Made by a program: the position numbers and the translations under genes | From: a bacterium | GTDB lineage: Bacteria; Patescibacteriota; Saccharimonadia; Saccharimonadales; UBA4665 | Assembly (NCBI GenBank): GCA_021804315.1 | Contig: JAJZHX010000033.1 | Coordinates: 1 to 5,950, forward strand | Length of the DNA stretch: 5,950 bases | Direction of reading: 5' to 3' | The notes under the pieces: generated by a model | Databases searched by the model: none | The model's input: the letters and a program-made list of their open reading frames with translations, nothing else | What the model was told of the DNA's origin: nothing | Shown here: piece by piece, positions 5,203-5,950 of the stretch | Layout: each line of letters starts with the position of its first letter | How positions within the stretch are numbered: the first letter of the stretch is position 1

Positions 5203-5950
5203 TTAGTTTAAAGTTAGGTTTTTAGATAATTTTTTAGATAGGATTTTGTTGGTTGGTTCATCAAGTAGTACATCATCCTCAATTCTAACGCCTATACCTT
5301 CTTCTCTTATATAAATACCCGGCTCAACTGTCAGAACCGCTCCCACAGGTAAGGGTCTTTGATACTCGCCTACGTCATGGACATCTAAACCTAAGAAATG
5401 TGAAGTAGCACTGGGATAATACTTTCGAACATTTTCGCTAGTGATTGTTTTAATTAAACCAAGTTCTCTTAATTTTTCACCCATATAAAGTTCAACTTTG
5501 TGTTCATAGTCTTTTGGTAGTACGTTAGGTTTAATTTGACTCAAGGCATAATCCTGAACATCAATAACTGCTTGATGGACTTCACGCTGTCTTTTACTGG
5601 GACTACCTATAATATAGGTTCTGGTAATGTCAGCGGCATAGTGTTCAACCTCCGCGCCCATATCTACAAGTACTAAATCATTGGGTCTAAGTAAGCTTTG
5701 ATTATTAATACTGTGTAAAATACAGGCTTTAGCACCTCCGGCGACAATTGGCTCAAAAGCATGGCCTAAGGCTCCCTGATTTCTAATAAATTTACTTAAG
5801 TTAGCCTCTAGTTCGTATTCACTCTTGTATTTAACGAGTTTGCTTGGGGTCATAGAACTTTTGATGGCGCCGATTGTAATATCGATGGCTCTTTGAAGAG
5901 CCAATAATTCTTCTGGCTGCTTAATTACCCTGAGTCTGGTTAAATGATTG
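5203..5950 (-). CDS. pepP: M24 metallopeptidase, aminopeptidase P type (Xaa-Pro aminopeptidase), N-terminus outside window
   Basis: The frame is open to the right edge, giving 248 visible codons. The TTG at 5902-5904 is an internal Leu, because the family's linker lies before it (LRVIKQPEELLALQRAID, visible residues 6-23). The pita-bread catalytic domain is complete. The five metal ligands are Asp96 in VLVDMGAEVEHY, Asp107 in AADITRTY, His184 in SHFLGLDVHDVGEY, Glu209 in LTVEPGIYI and Glu224 in GVRIEDDVLLD. The second His in LDVHDVG is also kept. This arrangement, above all SHxLGLDVHDVG, is that of aminopeptidase P and not of methionine aminopeptidase. Such enzymes remove an N-terminal residue preceding proline, using two Mn2+ or similar ions, in the cytoplasm. 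The C-terminus ends shortly after the last strand, as usual. The domain N-terminal to the linker lies off the window. Prolidase is the main alternative. Confidence 0.9.
   Translation of the reverse strand, partial: NHLTRLRVIKQPEELLALQRAIDITIGAIKSSMTPSKLVKYKSEYELEANLSKFIRNQGALGHAFEPIVAGGAKACILHSINNQSLLRPNDLVLVDMGAEVEHYAADITRTYIIGSPSKRQREVHQAVIDVQDYALSQIKPNVLPKDYEHKVELYMGEKLRELGLIKTITSENVRKYYPSATSHFLGLDVHDVGEYQRPLPVGAVLTVEPGIYIREEGIGVRIEDDVLLDEPTNKILSKKLSKNLTLN

Noticed and set aside
5902..5904. TTG as start of the M24 peptidase
   Set aside because: The frame continues upstream with the typical linker LRVIKQPEEL, so this TTG is an internal leucine and the gene is truncated by the window edge.

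Overview
The window looks like a low-GC bacterial chromosome using the standard genetic code (stops are TAA and TAG, with no in-frame TGA needed). A Patescibacteria/CPR lineage, probably a Saccharibacteria-like organism, is my best guess. The reasons are the block M24 peptidase - SecG - membrane-anchored solute-binding protein - tRNA-Leu, the scarcity of Shine-Dalgarno sites, and a promoter placed so that its gene would be read from a nearly leaderless mRNA. This assignment rests on gene style and order, not on a marker gene.

The right half (about 2756-5950) is a housekeeping block, all on the minus strand. In transcription order it holds the C-terminal catalytic domain of an aminopeptidase P-type M24 metallopeptidase (5' end outside the window), a 261-base gap, secG, an OppA/DppA-type solute-binding protein anchored by an N-terminal helix, and tRNA-Leu(CAG) with an encoded CCA end. 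Together these serve protein export, peptide capture and peptide breakdown.

The left half (1 to about 2755) is accessory in character. On the plus strand it has an alpha/beta hydrolase split by a frameshift and a complete VapBC-type toxin-antitoxin pair (AbrB-fold antitoxin, PIN-domain RNase). The pair has a recognisable promoter/operator, and a likely terminator lies in front of the tRNA. On the minus strand, at the left edge, is a protein with a DUF218/YdcF-like C-terminal region. It is preceded by a 64-codon coding-looking fragment in another frame with no usable start codon.

The most informative points are the antitoxin promoter, with a 9-bp inverted repeat wrapped round the -10 box and reaching the start codon, and the two apparent frameshifts on either side of position 990. 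Each frameshift would be repaired by one extra T in a T run of the sense strand, so each may be sequence error, real decay or slippage. I found no CRISPR array, insertion sequence or rRNA. I do not see strong evidence for an undescribed multi-gene system.
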